From contig CAZIUG010000007.1 in NCBI GenBank assembly GCA_964542645.1, forward strand, positions 461,646 through 525,645: DNA of 64,000 nt, written 5' to 3'. A model generated the notes under the pieces. The model was not told where the DNA came from. It searched no databases and saw only the letters and a program-made list of their open reading frames with translations. The translations under genes were made by a program, and so were the position numbers. Positions 16,033-24,757 of the stretch are shown piece after piece; the first letter of the stretch is position 1, and the number at the start of each line of letters is the position of its first letter. The DNA comes from Moanibacter sp964542645. GTDB taxonomy: Bacteria; Verrucomicrobiota; Verrucomicrobiia; Opitutales; UBA2987.

Positions 16033-17298
16033 ATGGCGGAAGAATTTACTGGAAATTGTTTAGTAGCGCAGTCGGGAGGACCCACTTCGGTGATTAATGC
16101 AACCTTAGTCGGTGTCATAAACGAAGCGCTGAACCACGAATGCATCGAGGAGATTTATGGTGGGCTCAATGGAGTCCGAGGGATTCTCAATGAAGATTTC
16201 GTCGACCTAGCGGCTGAGTCGCAACAGACTATAAGGGCTCTGCGCTACACACCGGCCTCGGCACTTGGCACTTGTCGCTATCGGTTGAATAAATCGCAGG
16301 ATATCGAGCGAATAGTTCAGGTGTTTGAAGCTCACAACATCCGCTACTTTTTCTATGTTGGGGGAAATGACTCCCAGGAAACCGCGGGCAAGATCTCGGA
16401 TCTAGCGCGAAGTCAAGGCTACGAATTACGCGTCATCGGAATTCCTAAGACGGTGGATAATGATCTTGTTGGTACTGACCATTGCCCTGGGTACGGCAGC
16501 GTAGCGAAGTACGTAGCGACAACAGTCCGCGAGATAGCTTGCGACCATGAGTCCATGGGGCACGGAGATCTGGTATCGATCCTTGAAGTTATGGGACGAA
16601 ATGCGGGCTGGATTGCAGCCAGCGCAGCTCTTGCAAAGAGAAGGGACCGACCCAGCGATCCGCCCCACCTAATCTACCTGCCCGAGGTGGCGTTTTCGGT
16701 CGAGAAATTCCTTGATGACGTACAAAGGGTCTTAAGTCGGGAGAGATATTGCCTTGTGGTTGTGGGCGAAGGGTTGGTGGACAAGGACGGAAACTATATC
16801 GCGACTACAGGCGGGGAATTCGATTCTTTTGGTAACGCCCAACTGGGAGGGGCCGGAGACTTCTTGCATAATCTGGCGGATAAACACCTTGGGATCAAAG
16901 TTCGTTCTGCGAAGCTGGGGATCACTCAGCGGGCAGCAGCTCACTGTTCCTCGAAAATGGACAATGATGAGGCCTTTCTCGCAGGGGAAGCCGCAGTTAA
17001 AGAAGCGGTTGTCAACGGGAGGAGTGATATGATGGTTACTCTTCTGAGAGGAGACAACGAGCAATACACAAGCGAAACGGGTTTATGTAGCCTTTCCGAA
17101 GTTGCTAATGGGGTGAAGTCCATCCCGGTTTCCTGGATAAACGAGGACGGTGTAAGCTTGAACTTCCAGTTCATAAAATATGCCACTCCGCTTATTCAAG
17201 GCGAGGTACCCGTTCCGTACGACAACGGAGTACCAAGTTACAGCAAGCTGAGTAAAATTCGGGTCGATAAGCTTTTGGGTTCTTATAACATCGAATAA
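16033..17298 (+). CDS. pfp: 6-phosphofructokinase, PPi-dependent type, 421 aa
   Basis: Phosphorylates fructose 6-phosphate, probably with pyrophosphate and reversibly. Two diagnostic places argue for PPi: GGND (110-113), where ATP enzymes have GGDG, and PKTVDND (138-144), where the Lys replaces the Gly of ATP enzymes. The remaining substrate contacts are visible in GYGSVAKYVATT and MGRNAGWIA. The second motif residue is Asn instead of the usual Asp (GGDD), a minor variation. The start at ATG 16033 gives the normal N-terminus (NCLVAQSGGPTSVINA); an upstream start at 15982 would add 17 unlikely residues. Confidence 0.9.
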   Translation: MAEEFTGNCLVAQSGGPTSVINATLVGVINEALNHECIEEIYGGLNGVRGILNEDFVDLAAESQQTIRALRYTPASALGTCRYRLNKSQDIERIVQVFEAHNIRYFFYVGGNDSQETAGKISDLARSQGYELRVIGIPKTVDNDLVGTDHCPGYGSVAKYVATTVREIACDHESMGHGDLVSILEVMGRNAGWIAASAALAKRRDRPSDPPHLIYLPEVAFSVEKFLDDVQRVLSRERYCLVVVGEGLVDKDGNYIATTGGEFDSFGNAQLGGAGDFLHNLADKHLGIKVRSAKLGITQRAAAHCSSKMDNDEAFLAGEAAVKEAVVNGRSDMMVTLLRGDNEQYTSETGLCSLSEVANGVKSIPVSWINEDGVSLNFQFIKYATPLIQGEVPVPYDNGVPSYSKLSKIRVDKLLGSYNIE

Positions 17299-17307
17299 GA
17301 ACTTGTG

Positions 17308-17367
17308 CGCTGCACATTCTCGGGCTCAATTAGGGGTAACACTCCAAGCTACACACTTTGTGCAGCG
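17308..17367. other. Long-range inverted repeat downstream of the phosphofructokinase gene
   Basis: CGCTGCACA (17308-17316) and TGTGCAGCG (17359-17367) are perfect 9-bp complements with 42 nt between them. No U-run follows. It may form the 3' end structure of the pfp mRNA. Confidence 0.3.
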
Positions 17368-17486
17368 AGAGGAGACACCCGGTAGAATTAAAATAAACCG
17401 CTTCTCCCGAGCTAATTTCAGGCACTCATTACCCAATTAGTTCGCAGTTAGTTTCAAGGATGTCGCGGATATGATTTTTATCGAAG

Positions 17487-17564
17487 TGGCGTCCCGTAGG
17501 GGATTTGAACCCCTGTTGCAGGGATGAGAACCCTGTGTCCTGGGCCTGGCTAGACGAACGGGAC
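17487..17564 (-). tRNA. tRNA-Glu (CUC)
   Basis: The minus strand folds as a full cloverleaf: 7-bp acceptor stem GTCCCGT/ACGGGAC, anticodon arm CAGGG-TTCTCAT-CCCTG with anticodon CTC, T-arm with GGTTCAAAT, discriminator G and an encoded CCA (17487-17489). It differs at only three positions from tRNA-Glu(UUC) at 19963-20040. Confidence 0.96.
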
Positions 17565-17691
17565 AATGCAAATGCCAAGAAAGGACGCATAGCCTAAATT
17601 TCCATGAAGAGCTGTCAATAGCCCGTAGATCTCTTCCTCATATTTCTTCTATATTACTCAGGAGATCAAGATGCTTGTGGCATCTTCCCGG

Positions 17692-19953
17692 TTAGTTTGT
17701 ATGTTGATTCAGGAGACGCCTCAAAACTGCCACATCCGCAGTTGGGAGTTGGCAAGTATAGTTTTCGCAGAAGTAGGTAGTGGTACTGTTTTGAATTGGC
17801 TTTATGGATTTAAAAAACACCAAGTTTCGGCTGAGGTATTCTTGGCCAGCGGCTCCATCAGCAAGGAGAACAACCTTATTCGGAATGTAGTGGTGGAATA
17901 TTTCTTTCAACATTAAGTTTGTCTTCTCACCTTTTGCTCGACCGGCCAGGATGATTTGAGGGGGAGTATCAAGAAAGAAGTCATATGCGACCAACATTTG
18001 AGGCATAGCCAATGGGACCTCGCTCATTTGTCCCAAACCCATTTGTAAAGTCTTTTCCGCTGTTTTGCGCTTTTCCTTATTTCCGGTCATTTCCGCTATG
18101 CGGAGAAGATTCAGAACGGAAATTGAATTGGCAGAAGGCACGGCCCCATCGTAGGTTTCTTTCATCCGTATAATAATTGACGATTCGATCCCTGAGTCAG
18201 TGAAGTAACCGCCATTGTCGGCATCGAGAAAGTATTCGTCTTGGGTCTCCTGAAGGGCAACCGCGAGTTTAAGCCAGTTTATTTCAAGCGAAGCTTCGTA
18301 GAGATCGATAAGCCCCTGAATGAAAAAGGCGTAGTCTTCGGCAAAGCCATCCACCTTAGAGGGCCCATTTCGATAGATTCGAATGAGACGTTTCGAATCC
18401 GAATCGTACAGATTCCGAGAGAGGAAAGTAGCCGCCTCTTCAGCGGCACGAAGATATTCCGGCTGCTGTAGAACGTGGGAGGCTCGTGCTAGAGCGGAGA
18501 TCATTAAGCCATTCCATGAGACTATAATCTTATCGTCGCAATGCGGTCGAGGTCGGGTTTCTCGGGATGCGAACAGCTTGGCCCTTGCTGTGGTTAGGAG
18601 AGCCTGTGTTTTGTCAACAGACAGATCTGCATAGCTTGCGGTTTCTTCGATACTTTCCATTCGTTTTAGGATGTTCCATCCTATAAATTCTCCTTGTGGA
18701 TCGCTCTTGACTGGAACGTTTCCCACCTCTGAAACACCGAAGTGCCTGTTAAAGACTTTGGCGCTTACTTTATCTAGTAAGATATCAATAGACTTTTTCC
18801 TCCAAACATAGAAACCGCCTTCAACCTTCTCCGCGGCGGTTTCAGTGCGGTAGCTGTCTGCATCTTCGGCCGAATAGAAGCCTCCAAGAGTGTCCTTCAT
18901 GTTTCTCGTAACGTACATTAGAATGTCGCGAGCAACATTTGCGTATATTGGATCACTTGTTACCTGGTAGGCGTCGAGATATATACAAGCTAATTGAGCC
19001 TGATCGTAGAGCATTTTTTCAAAGTGAGGGACATGCCAGAAGCGATCGACTGAGTAGCGGTGAAAACCTCCTCCAAGGTGATCATAAATCCCACCTTCCG
19101 CCATTTTTCTTAGAGTAAAGAGAACCATTTCCAGGGCCTTTTGCCTCTGAGGAGCTGACGCTTTCGAGGATGCAAAGTAGTGAAGTAGAAAACTTAGATT
19201 TACCGGCCGAGGGAATTTTGGCGGAGTGTCGAAGCCTCCTTCTTTTGAGTCAAAGTTGACGGCGTATTGAGAGTAGGCAGTTTCGAGAATATTGGGGTCT
19301 GGAATTTGTCCGTTGATTGAGGTCGGAAGGGTGCTCTTCCGCAAAGCCTGCAACATTCCCTCAGCCTGCGCCTCGAGGTCTCCGCGGTGTGATTCCCAGA
19401 GTTTTGCGACTTGATTCAGGACAACAGGAAAGCCGGGTTTCCCCCAACGGGTTTCAGGAGGGAAGTAGGTTCCTCCCAAGACCGGCTTGAGATCTGGTGT
19501 GAGCCAAACGTTCATGGGCCAGCCCCCGCTCCCTGTGGTGGCTTGGACGAATCGCATATAGACGCTGTCAATATCTGGACGTTCCTCTCGATCCACTTTT
19601 ATGTTGATAAAATGCCGATTCATAAGGGTAGCGGTTTCTGAGTCCTCAAAAGACTCACGCTCCATAACCAGGCACCAATGACAGCTCGAAAAACCAACTG
19701 ACAAGAAGATCATCTTGTCCTCAGCCCGGGCCCTTGCAAAAGCCTCCTCTCCCCAAGGATACCAGTCAACCGGATTGAAAGCGTGTTGAAGTAGGTAGGG
19801 TGACTTTTCGCTGATCAGCCGGTTAGCGAAAGCTTGAGTGTCACTCCCTTTAAGCACGCCACAGGCGTGTTGCACAAGGAACGCAAGGGCAAGGATCCAC
19901 ACTTGATGTGAGGAGATCATAAAATTCGGGGTGGGGTTGACCTCCGGATCCAT
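17692..19953 (-). CDS. Exported DUF255 thioredoxin-domain protein (YyaL/SSP411 family), 753 aa
   Basis: N-terminal thioredoxin-like DUF255 domain followed by an (alpha/alpha)6-barrel-like domain resembling N-acylglucosamine 2-epimerases and cellobiose epimerases. Family motifs: NPVDWYPWGEEAFARA (60-75), the CxxC in SSCHWCLVMERESFED (Cys91, Cys94), DREERPDID and GGWPMNVWLTPDLKP. Unlike the second copy in this window it has an N-terminal hydrophobic segment (HQVWILALAFLVQHACG), best fitted by the ATG at 19920, so it is probably exported or lipid-anchored. Leu follows the second Cys where the paralogue has His. The gene lies between two tRNA-Glu genes on the same strand; the ATG at 19953 is only 10 bp from the tRNA 3' end. 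Biochemical function of the family is unknown. Confidence 0.85.
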   Translation of the reverse strand: MDPEVNPTPNFMISSHQVWILALAFLVQHACGVLKGSDTQAFANRLISEKSPYLLQHAFNPVDWYPWGEEAFARARAEDKMIFLSVGFSSCHWCLVMERESFEDSETATLMNRHFINIKVDREERPDIDSVYMRFVQATTGSGGWPMNVWLTPDLKPVLGGTYFPPETRWGKPGFPVVLNQVAKLWESHRGDLEAQAEGMLQALRKSTLPTSINGQIPDPNILETAYSQYAVNFDSKEGGFDTPPKFPRPVNLSFLLHYFASSKASAPQRQKALEMVLFTLRKMAEGGIYDHLGGGFHRYSVDRFWHVPHFEKMLYDQAQLACIYLDAYQVTSDPIYANVARDILMYVTRNMKDTLGGFYSAEDADSYRTETAAEKVEGGFYVWRKKSIDILLDKVSAKVFNRHFGVSEVGNVPVKSDPQGEFIGWNILKRMESIEETASYADLSVDKTQALLTTARAKLFASRETRPRPHCDDKIIVSWNGLMISALARASHVLQQPEYLRAAEEAATFLSRNLYDSDSKRLIRIYRNGPSKVDGFAEDYAFFIQGLIDLYEASLEINWLKLAVALQETQDEYFLDADNGGYFTDSGIESSIIIRMKETYDGAVPSANSISVLNLLRIAEMTGNKEKRKTAEKTLQMGLGQMSEVPLAMPQMLVAYDFFLDTPPQIILAGRAKGEKTNLMLKEIFHHYIPNKVVLLADGAAGQEYLSRNLVFFKSIKPIQNSTTTYFCENYTCQLPTADVAVLRRLLNQHTN

Positions 19954-19962
19954 AGCGGAAAG

Positions 19963-20040
19963 TGGCGTCCCGTAGGGGATTTGAACCCCTGTTACAGGGA
20001 TGAAAACCCTGTGTCCTGGACCTGGCTAGACGAACGGGAC
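19963..20040 (-). tRNA. tRNA-Glu (UUC)
   Basis: Cloverleaf on the minus strand: acceptor GTCCCGT/ACGGGAC, anticodon arm CAGGG-TTTTCAT-CCCTG with anticodon TTC, T-loop GGTTCAAAT, discriminator G, encoded CCA (19963-19965). Near-identical to the CUC isoacceptor 2.4 kb away, so one arose from the other by duplication and anticodon change. Confidence 0.96.
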
Positions 20041-20277
20041 TCAGAAAAAAGAAGACTACAGAATTATGTCCACTTAATTACGGCGCAATAAGAAAATGAG
20101 GGGGATATGATTCTAATGTCGCTTGACAAGGAGAGAGGAAGACATTTGCTTTCGTCTTTTTCCGTAGTGCAGAAAGGACTCAATCAGGTTGACCTTGCTG
20201 AATTGGACCGGCTTTATTGGCCGGACTCATTTGGCCGTCGAGGTCATAGTGGATGTGAGTCTTAGCACCAAGATTAG

Positions 20278-20412
20278 ATGAAGCCAACTTATAGACCCTC
20301 AAAAATTCGTCGGAAACGGAAATTCGGCTTTCGAGCTCGCCGGGCAACGCGGGGCGGCCGAAAGATTTTGGCGAACCGCCGAAGTAAGGGACGGAAGCGG
20401 CTCTCCGCCTAG
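20278..20412 (+). CDS. rpmH: 50S ribosomal protein L34, 44 aa
   Basis: Very short basic ribosomal protein. The reading frame opens with MKPTYRPSKIRRKRKFGFRA and ends in RSKGRKRLSA, matching the L34 family over its full length (usual length 44-47). ATG at 20278, stop TAG at 20410-20412. It is followed by rnpA, yidD and yidC in the order conserved across bacteria near the replication origin. dnaA is not in front of it here; the upstream neighbour is tRNA-Glu on the other strand. Confidence 0.97.
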   Translation: MKPTYRPSKIRRKRKFGFRARRATRGGRKILANRRSKGRKRLSA

Positions 20413-20554
20413 CAATTGGGTGGGTGTTGTTTCCTCCTCTTCAGTACTGTTAACAGTGTACTCAGTAATCAACTCCAACATTGGATCGTAGGTTTATGTC
20501 CACAGATCACGACCATTTCTATTCAACGGTCTTCTTAGGCGAGAAGCCGCTGTA

Positions 20555-20929
20555 ATGCGCCAACGTCTGACGGGCCGGGAGCGCCTCAATCGGCAAATCG
20601 ATTTTGCTGCAGTAAAGCGTTTGGGGAAAAAGATCGATTGTGGGCCCTTTATCGTGCAGATTCAGTTTATTCCGGATCCGATTGGTCACGTGCCAATCCG
20701 TCGTGTAGGAGTAATTGCGTCCAAAAAAATGGGGTCGGCGGTAAAGCGAAACCGAGCCAAGCGGCTGATGCGGGAGCTCTTTCGGACAAATCAGGAGATT
20801 TTGCCTCAAAGGGTCGATGTTGTGATGATTGCGCGAAGAAGTATTTTCACTTTTGCATACGAAGAGCTGCAGATCCGTTATTTGCAGGCTTGTCAAGGGC
20901 TTACCCCTTTGAATATTAGCGGGGGGTGA
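20555..20929 (+). CDS. rnpA: Ribonuclease P protein component, 124 aa
   Basis: Protein subunit of RNase P, which binds the pre-tRNA leader and assists the catalytic RNA. The conserved RNR-type helix is seen as KRNRAKRLMRELFR (about 66-79), preceded by the strand RRVGVIASKKMGSAV. The N-terminus RLTGRERLNRQIDFAAVKRLG is typical. It lies 142 bp after rpmH, the usual partner, and 50 bp before yidD. Confidence 0.93.
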   Translation: MRQRLTGRERLNRQIDFAAVKRLGKKIDCGPFIVQIQFIPDPIGHVPIRRVGVIASKKMGSAVKRNRAKRLMRELFRTNQEILPQRVDVVMIARRSIFTFAYEELQIRYLQACQGLTPLNISGG

Positions 20930-20979
20930 ATCTGTCGAATGAACTTGAAAACTTTTAATAACCTTGAGGCTCTAAATTG

Positions 20980-21339
20980 ATGTTACGCTTTTTTGAGAAG
21001 TCCAGGTTTAGACCAATTCCAAAAACTCGAGGTGAGAATCTGCTGTTGCTGATGGGTCGATGGGCCGCTTGGTTAGTTAGAGGTTACCAGCTCCTAATAT
21101 CACCCCTCAAACAGGGACTTCTGGGTCCCCAGGCTGCGTGCCGCTTTCATCCTAGTTGTTCACAGTATGCGCTCGTCAGTCTCCGGCGATTTGGCCTTGG
21201 TCTTGGAGCCTGGTTGGTCGTTAAGCGTATTTTGAAATGCCATCCTTTTCATGATGGTGGATTCGATCCGGTGCCGGGCGGTGATTCCGAAGACACGAGA
21301 GCCAAAACCGAAGACCGCTCCAAGCCCTCGCTTTTCTAA
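20980..21339 (+). CDS. yidD: Membrane protein insertion efficiency factor YidD, 119 aa
   Basis: Small membrane-associated protein that assists YidC/Sec insertion. The family core is clear: RGYQLLISPLKQ, CRFHPSCSQYAL with its conserved cysteines, and KCHPFHDGGFDPVP. The C-terminal tail (EDTRAKTEDRSK) is charged and variable, as usual. ATG at 20980 is preferred over an adjacent TTG at 20977. The stop is two bases before the yidC start, so the two are translationally linked. Confidence 0.95.
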   Translation: MLRFFEKSRFRPIPKTRGENLLLLMGRWAAWLVRGYQLLISPLKQGLLGPQAACRFHPSCSQYALVSLRRFGLGLGAWLVVKRILKCHPFHDGGFDPVPGGDSEDTRAKTEDRSKPSLF

Positions 21340-21341
21340 TA

Positions 21342-23153
21342 ATGGATAGAATCTATACGATTTTAGGGCTTCTGCTTATCGTTACGGCGGCAGCATTCTT
21401 GTTCCTGCAACCGCCGGTTTCGGACAGAGAACGATCGGCTCCTCTTGATCCCATCGGTGAGATCGGGAAGATGCAGGAAGACTTCGGACCGATCGAGACC
21501 GATAGTGAAGATAAACTAGAAAAAGAACAGAGGTCCAATTTTGCTTCGACCACAGATTCATTGGTTAGAATTCAAAGCACCACCTCTAGCCCGGAGTCGG
21601 AAGTTTTGGAAGAGATTTATGTCCTCGAGAATTCTTTTATCCGGGTAGAGTTTACAAACCGGGGAGGGGCAATCAGCCAGGTAACGTTGAAGAAACACAA
21701 AGCGGTACAGGGTGAGCTGCGGCCTTATGTCTTTAATGAGGGCAGTGACTTACCTGCTTTAGGGATAAGTCGATTGCGAGAAGACGGATCACTTGAACAG
21801 TACGCTCCTACCTACAAGCTCCTAAGGCTGGAGAATTCGGCGATTGAATTTCACCGCGAATTGCACTCTGGAATCGAGTTATTTCGTCGTTTTGAACTAT
21901 CACAGGCTTCAGAAGGCGTGGCCCCTTACATTCTTCATCATGTCTCCCGGTTTGAAAATCGGTCCGGTAGTATCTTCAATATTGACAAAATCTTTGTTAA
22001 TGTCGGCACCGCACCGCCGACACTTTCTGACCCCTCCGGGTATATTCTCAATTTTTCGTATAATCACCCCGAGGATTTCGAGAGCATAAACGTCAGCAAG
22101 TTCAAAGGGAGTCGAGGCTTCTTCGGGTTTTTTGCCAAGGATCCGGTCAGCTCGACAAGGGATCGCGTGCAAACCATTTGGGCTGCAACGACAAATCAAT
22201 TTTTTACATCCATCTTAACACCTCAAAATCCTGGTAACGGGATCCTTGCCGAGCCTTCATTTCTCTCTTCCGAATACGAAAGGGGTCCTCTTCGAACCGG
22301 GGTTACTGGTAATATCGAATTCGATCTGCCGTCGATAAAGCCGAATTCGGACTTGGAGTTGAATTTCCAGTACTATGTAGGACCTAAAGAATACGGACGA
22401 CTCAGTAAGTTGGAACAGAAACAAGATCTGGTAATGCAGTTCGGTTTTTTTGGACCCATTGGTAAAGCGATGCTCCACCTTATGCTCTGGCTCCACGATT
22501 GGGTGGGCAACTACGGGCTGGCGATTATTATGATGACGGTGATTATCCGTCTTCTCATGTGGCCGCTTACAGCTAAAGCAACCCAGACGACTAAGCGGAT
22601 GCAGCAACTTCAGGGGCCTTTGCAAGAGTTACGAGAGAAATACAAGGATAATCAGGAGAAACTGAACAAGGAAATGATGAAGATGTGGAAGGACCATGGA
22701 GTTAATCCTTTCGCCGGTTGTCTTCCTGTCTTCGTTCAACTTCCCATCTTTTTTGCCCTTTTCCAGATGTTGCGCAGCGCCTCGGAGTTAAGGTTTGCTA
22801 GCTTCCTCTGGATTCGGGATCTCTCCATGCCTGACACGATCGCGACGATTGCAGGATTTCCTCTCAATCCTTTACCGTTAGCGATGACTGCCAGCATGTA
22901 CTACTTGATGCGAATGACGCCAATGAATATGGAGCCAGTGCAGCAGAAAATTTACCGACTGTTACCTTTGGTATTCATAGTTTTCTTTTACACGTTTTCT
23001 GCTGGCCTTACACTCTATTGGACAATGTCAAACTGCTTCTCCATTTTACAGCAGTATTTAACAAATCGAAAAAAGGATCCTGAACCGCCGCAGACGGTTA
23101 CGTCTCCCAATCCCAAGAAAAAAGGGAAAAGGGTGAAGCGCAGGGATGGATAA
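21342..23153 (+). CDS. yidC: Membrane protein insertase YidC, 603 aa
   Basis: Inserts proteins into the inner membrane, alone or with SecYEG. One N-terminal membrane helix (residues 5-22) is followed by the large periplasmic beta-sandwich domain (about 85-350) typical of Gram-negative YidC, and the Oxa1 core (about 370-580). The core shows GLAIIMMTVIIRLLMWPL with the functional groove arginine, the charged hairpin between helices, NPFAGCLPVFVQLPIFFAL, and helices up to TLYWTMSNCFSILQQY. A basic tail (PNPKKKGKRVKRRDG) ends the protein, as in other ribosome-binding YidC proteins. This domain layout supports a diderm organism. Confidence 0.96.
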   Translation: MDRIYTILGLLLIVTAAAFLFLQPPVSDRERSAPLDPIGEIGKMQEDFGPIETDSEDKLEKEQRSNFASTTDSLVRIQSTTSSPESEVLEEIYVLENSFIRVEFTNRGGAISQVTLKKHKAVQGELRPYVFNEGSDLPALGISRLREDGSLEQYAPTYKLLRLENSAIEFHRELHSGIELFRRFELSQASEGVAPYILHHVSRFENRSGSIFNIDKIFVNVGTAPPTLSDPSGYILNFSYNHPEDFESINVSKFKGSRGFFGFFAKDPVSSTRDRVQTIWAATTNQFFTSILTPQNPGNGILAEPSFLSSEYERGPLRTGVTGNIEFDLPSIKPNSDLELNFQYYVGPKEYGRLSKLEQKQDLVMQFGFFGPIGKAMLHLMLWLHDWVGNYGLAIIMMTVIIRLLMWPLTAKATQTTKRMQQLQGPLQELREKYKDNQEKLNKEMMKMWKDHGVNPFAGCLPVFVQLPIFFALFQMLRSASELRFASFLWIRDLSMPDTIATIAGFPLNPLPLAMTASMYYLMRMTPMNMEPVQQKIYRLLPLVFIVFFYTFSAGLTLYWTMSNCFSILQQYLTNRKKDPEPPQTVTSPNPKKKGKRVKRRDG

Positions 23154-23164
23154 TTTATTTTACG

Positions 23165-23917
23165 ATGTCCGGTCACAGCAAGTGGGCGACTACTAGACGC
23201 CATAAGGCGGTTGTCGATGCAAAACGAGGAAAGTTGTTCAGCGTCTTCGCCAAAGAGCTTACCTTGGCCGCTCGTGATAGTGGGGGAAACCCAGAATTCA
23301 ACCCCCGGCTTCGCACTCTTCTGAACAAGGCTAAGACGGCAAACATGCCCAGTGAAAATATCGATCGGGCGGTGAAAAAGGGGACAGGAGAGCTCCCTGG
23401 CATGACCTTCGAAGAACTTACTTATGAGGGATACGGGCCGGGGGGGGTGGGGCTGATTGTTGAGGTGGCCACGGACAATAAAAACCGGAGTGCCTCCGCG
23501 GTTCGTAGCACTTTTACCAAGGCAGGTGGAAATCTGGCAGGGACCGGGGCTCTAGCGTTTAATTTTCAAAAGCAGGGTCAGTTTCTGATCGGCTTTGAAA
23601 AAACTAATGAGGACAATCTTATGGAGGCGGTTCTCGATTATGGGGCCGAAGACATTCGAGCCGAAGAGGATCACTTCGAGGTATTGTGCCCAATAGGGGA
23701 TTTCGACTCGGTTGCCCAAGCGCTCGAAAGGGCCGGAATTGAGTCGGAGTCATCGGAATTGGCCTGGGTTCCTAATACCTTAATTTCTGTTGGTGATGGC
23801 GACACTGCTAAGAAGGTTCTTCGTCTCATAGAGGAACTCGAGGAACTGGAAGATGTTCAGCACGTCTATGCAAACTACGATATTGACGACAGCATCCTGG
23901 GAGAATCACGGAATTAA
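23165..23917 (+). CDS. yebC: YebC/PmpR family regulator or ribosome-rescue factor, 250 aa
   Basis: Highly conserved protein beginning MSGHSKWATTRRHKAVVDAK, with GNPEFNPRLRTLL, AKTANMPSENIDRAVKKGTG and YEGYGPGGVGLIVE, all family landmarks. Originally called a DNA-binding regulator; recent work on the family describes relief of ribosome stalling at proline runs. The change GHSKWA-T-TRRHKA (Thr, where many have Asn or Lys) is minor. It follows yidC by 11 bp, possibly as the last gene of the cluster. Confidence 0.93.
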   Translation: MSGHSKWATTRRHKAVVDAKRGKLFSVFAKELTLAARDSGGNPEFNPRLRTLLNKAKTANMPSENIDRAVKKGTGELPGMTFEELTYEGYGPGGVGLIVEVATDNKNRSASAVRSTFTKAGGNLAGTGALAFNFQKQGQFLIGFEKTNEDNLMEAVLDYGAEDIRAEEDHFEVLCPIGDFDSVAQALERAGIESESSELAWVPNTLISVGDGDTAKKVLRLIEELEELEDVQHVYANYDIDDSILGESRN

Positions 23918-23969
23918 ACTTAGTGTCCGCGTGGCCTTCGTGGGCGCTCTGGCCCTAGATTGATTCTCA

Positions 23970-24632
23970 TCAGCCTCCGACAAGGAGCAGGATCACAAGG
24001 AATGGGAAACGAAGATATTCGACTGCTGTTCCAATGAGAATTCGAAATGGCGAGAGGTTAATCAGCACGAGCATGATTATCAGACCATACATAGAGAGCC
24101 GGTAGAAACTCTCTTCGCTCATTCCTGTTAGGTAGCGTAGGAAATGTGATCCGTCGAGAGGGGGGATTGGGATGAGATTGAATACGATCAGTGCGCAGTT
24201 GATAGTAATGATAGAGTAGATGAGAGGATTGATATTTATGCCCACCCGCGTTAGGATCCCGCCCAAAAATGCTGCCCCTAGAGCGATAATAGCATTTGAA
24301 AACGGCCCTGCCGCAACCACTATCATGTGTTGGCCGGGTCTTCGGCGAAAATGGTTTATATCTACCTGTACGGGTTTCCCCCATCCGAGCATGAAGAACC
24401 CCTGGCCGGATACCAGGGGAGAAAAGATATTGAAGAGGGGTATGAGGCCCGTTCCAATGGGGTCGAGATGGGCCAACGGGTTGAGAGTGACCCTACCTTG
24501 AAGTCGGGGAAGATCGTCACCCAACCGGTCAGCGGCGATGGCGTGAGCCCATTCGTGGATAGCAATGCTGCTGGCAAGAATCAAATAGACAATGAGCCCC
24601 TGCCGCAATATTTCGACCGTATCTGGATCCAT
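23970..24632 (-). CDS. Site-2 protease family (M50) membrane metallopeptidase, 220 aa
   Basis: Multi-spanning membrane protein of the short M50B group (FtsZ-unrelated, SpoIVFB/RseP-like fold). The zinc motif HEWAH is visible in SSIAIHEWAHAIAADRLGD (21-39), and the third-ligand motif appears as IPPLDGSHFLRY (Asp in NLIPIPPLDG). About five to six hydrophobic helices are present. It has no PDZ domain, so it is not RseP. Substrates are unknown; proteins of this size are usually listed just as site-2 protease family. Converges with yebC. Confidence 0.88.
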   Translation of the reverse strand: MDPDTVEILRQGLIVYLILASSIAIHEWAHAIAADRLGDDLPRLQGRVTLNPLAHLDPIGTGLIPLFNIFSPLVSGQGFFMLGWGKPVQVDINHFRRRPGQHMIVVAAGPFSNAIIALGAAFLGGILTRVGININPLIYSIITINCALIVFNLIPIPPLDGSHFLRYLTGMSEESFYRLSMYGLIIMLVLINLSPFRILIGTAVEYLRFPFLVILLLVGG

Positions 24633-24757
24633 CGTCCACTTACTGTTTTATTACTCTCCGGATGTAAATATGTTTCTAGATTTTATTCCATAGAGGCTTT
24701 CAGGAATTAAGCTGAATACACGGGCACCTGGAGTTTTCCTGAGCGCCGGAAGCGGTT

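Noticed and set aside
20060..20510. DnaA-box-like sequences (TTATGTCCACT, TTATGTCCACA) around rpmH
   Set aside because: Each differs from TTATNCACA by an insertion and they are not clustered; not sufficient for an origin.
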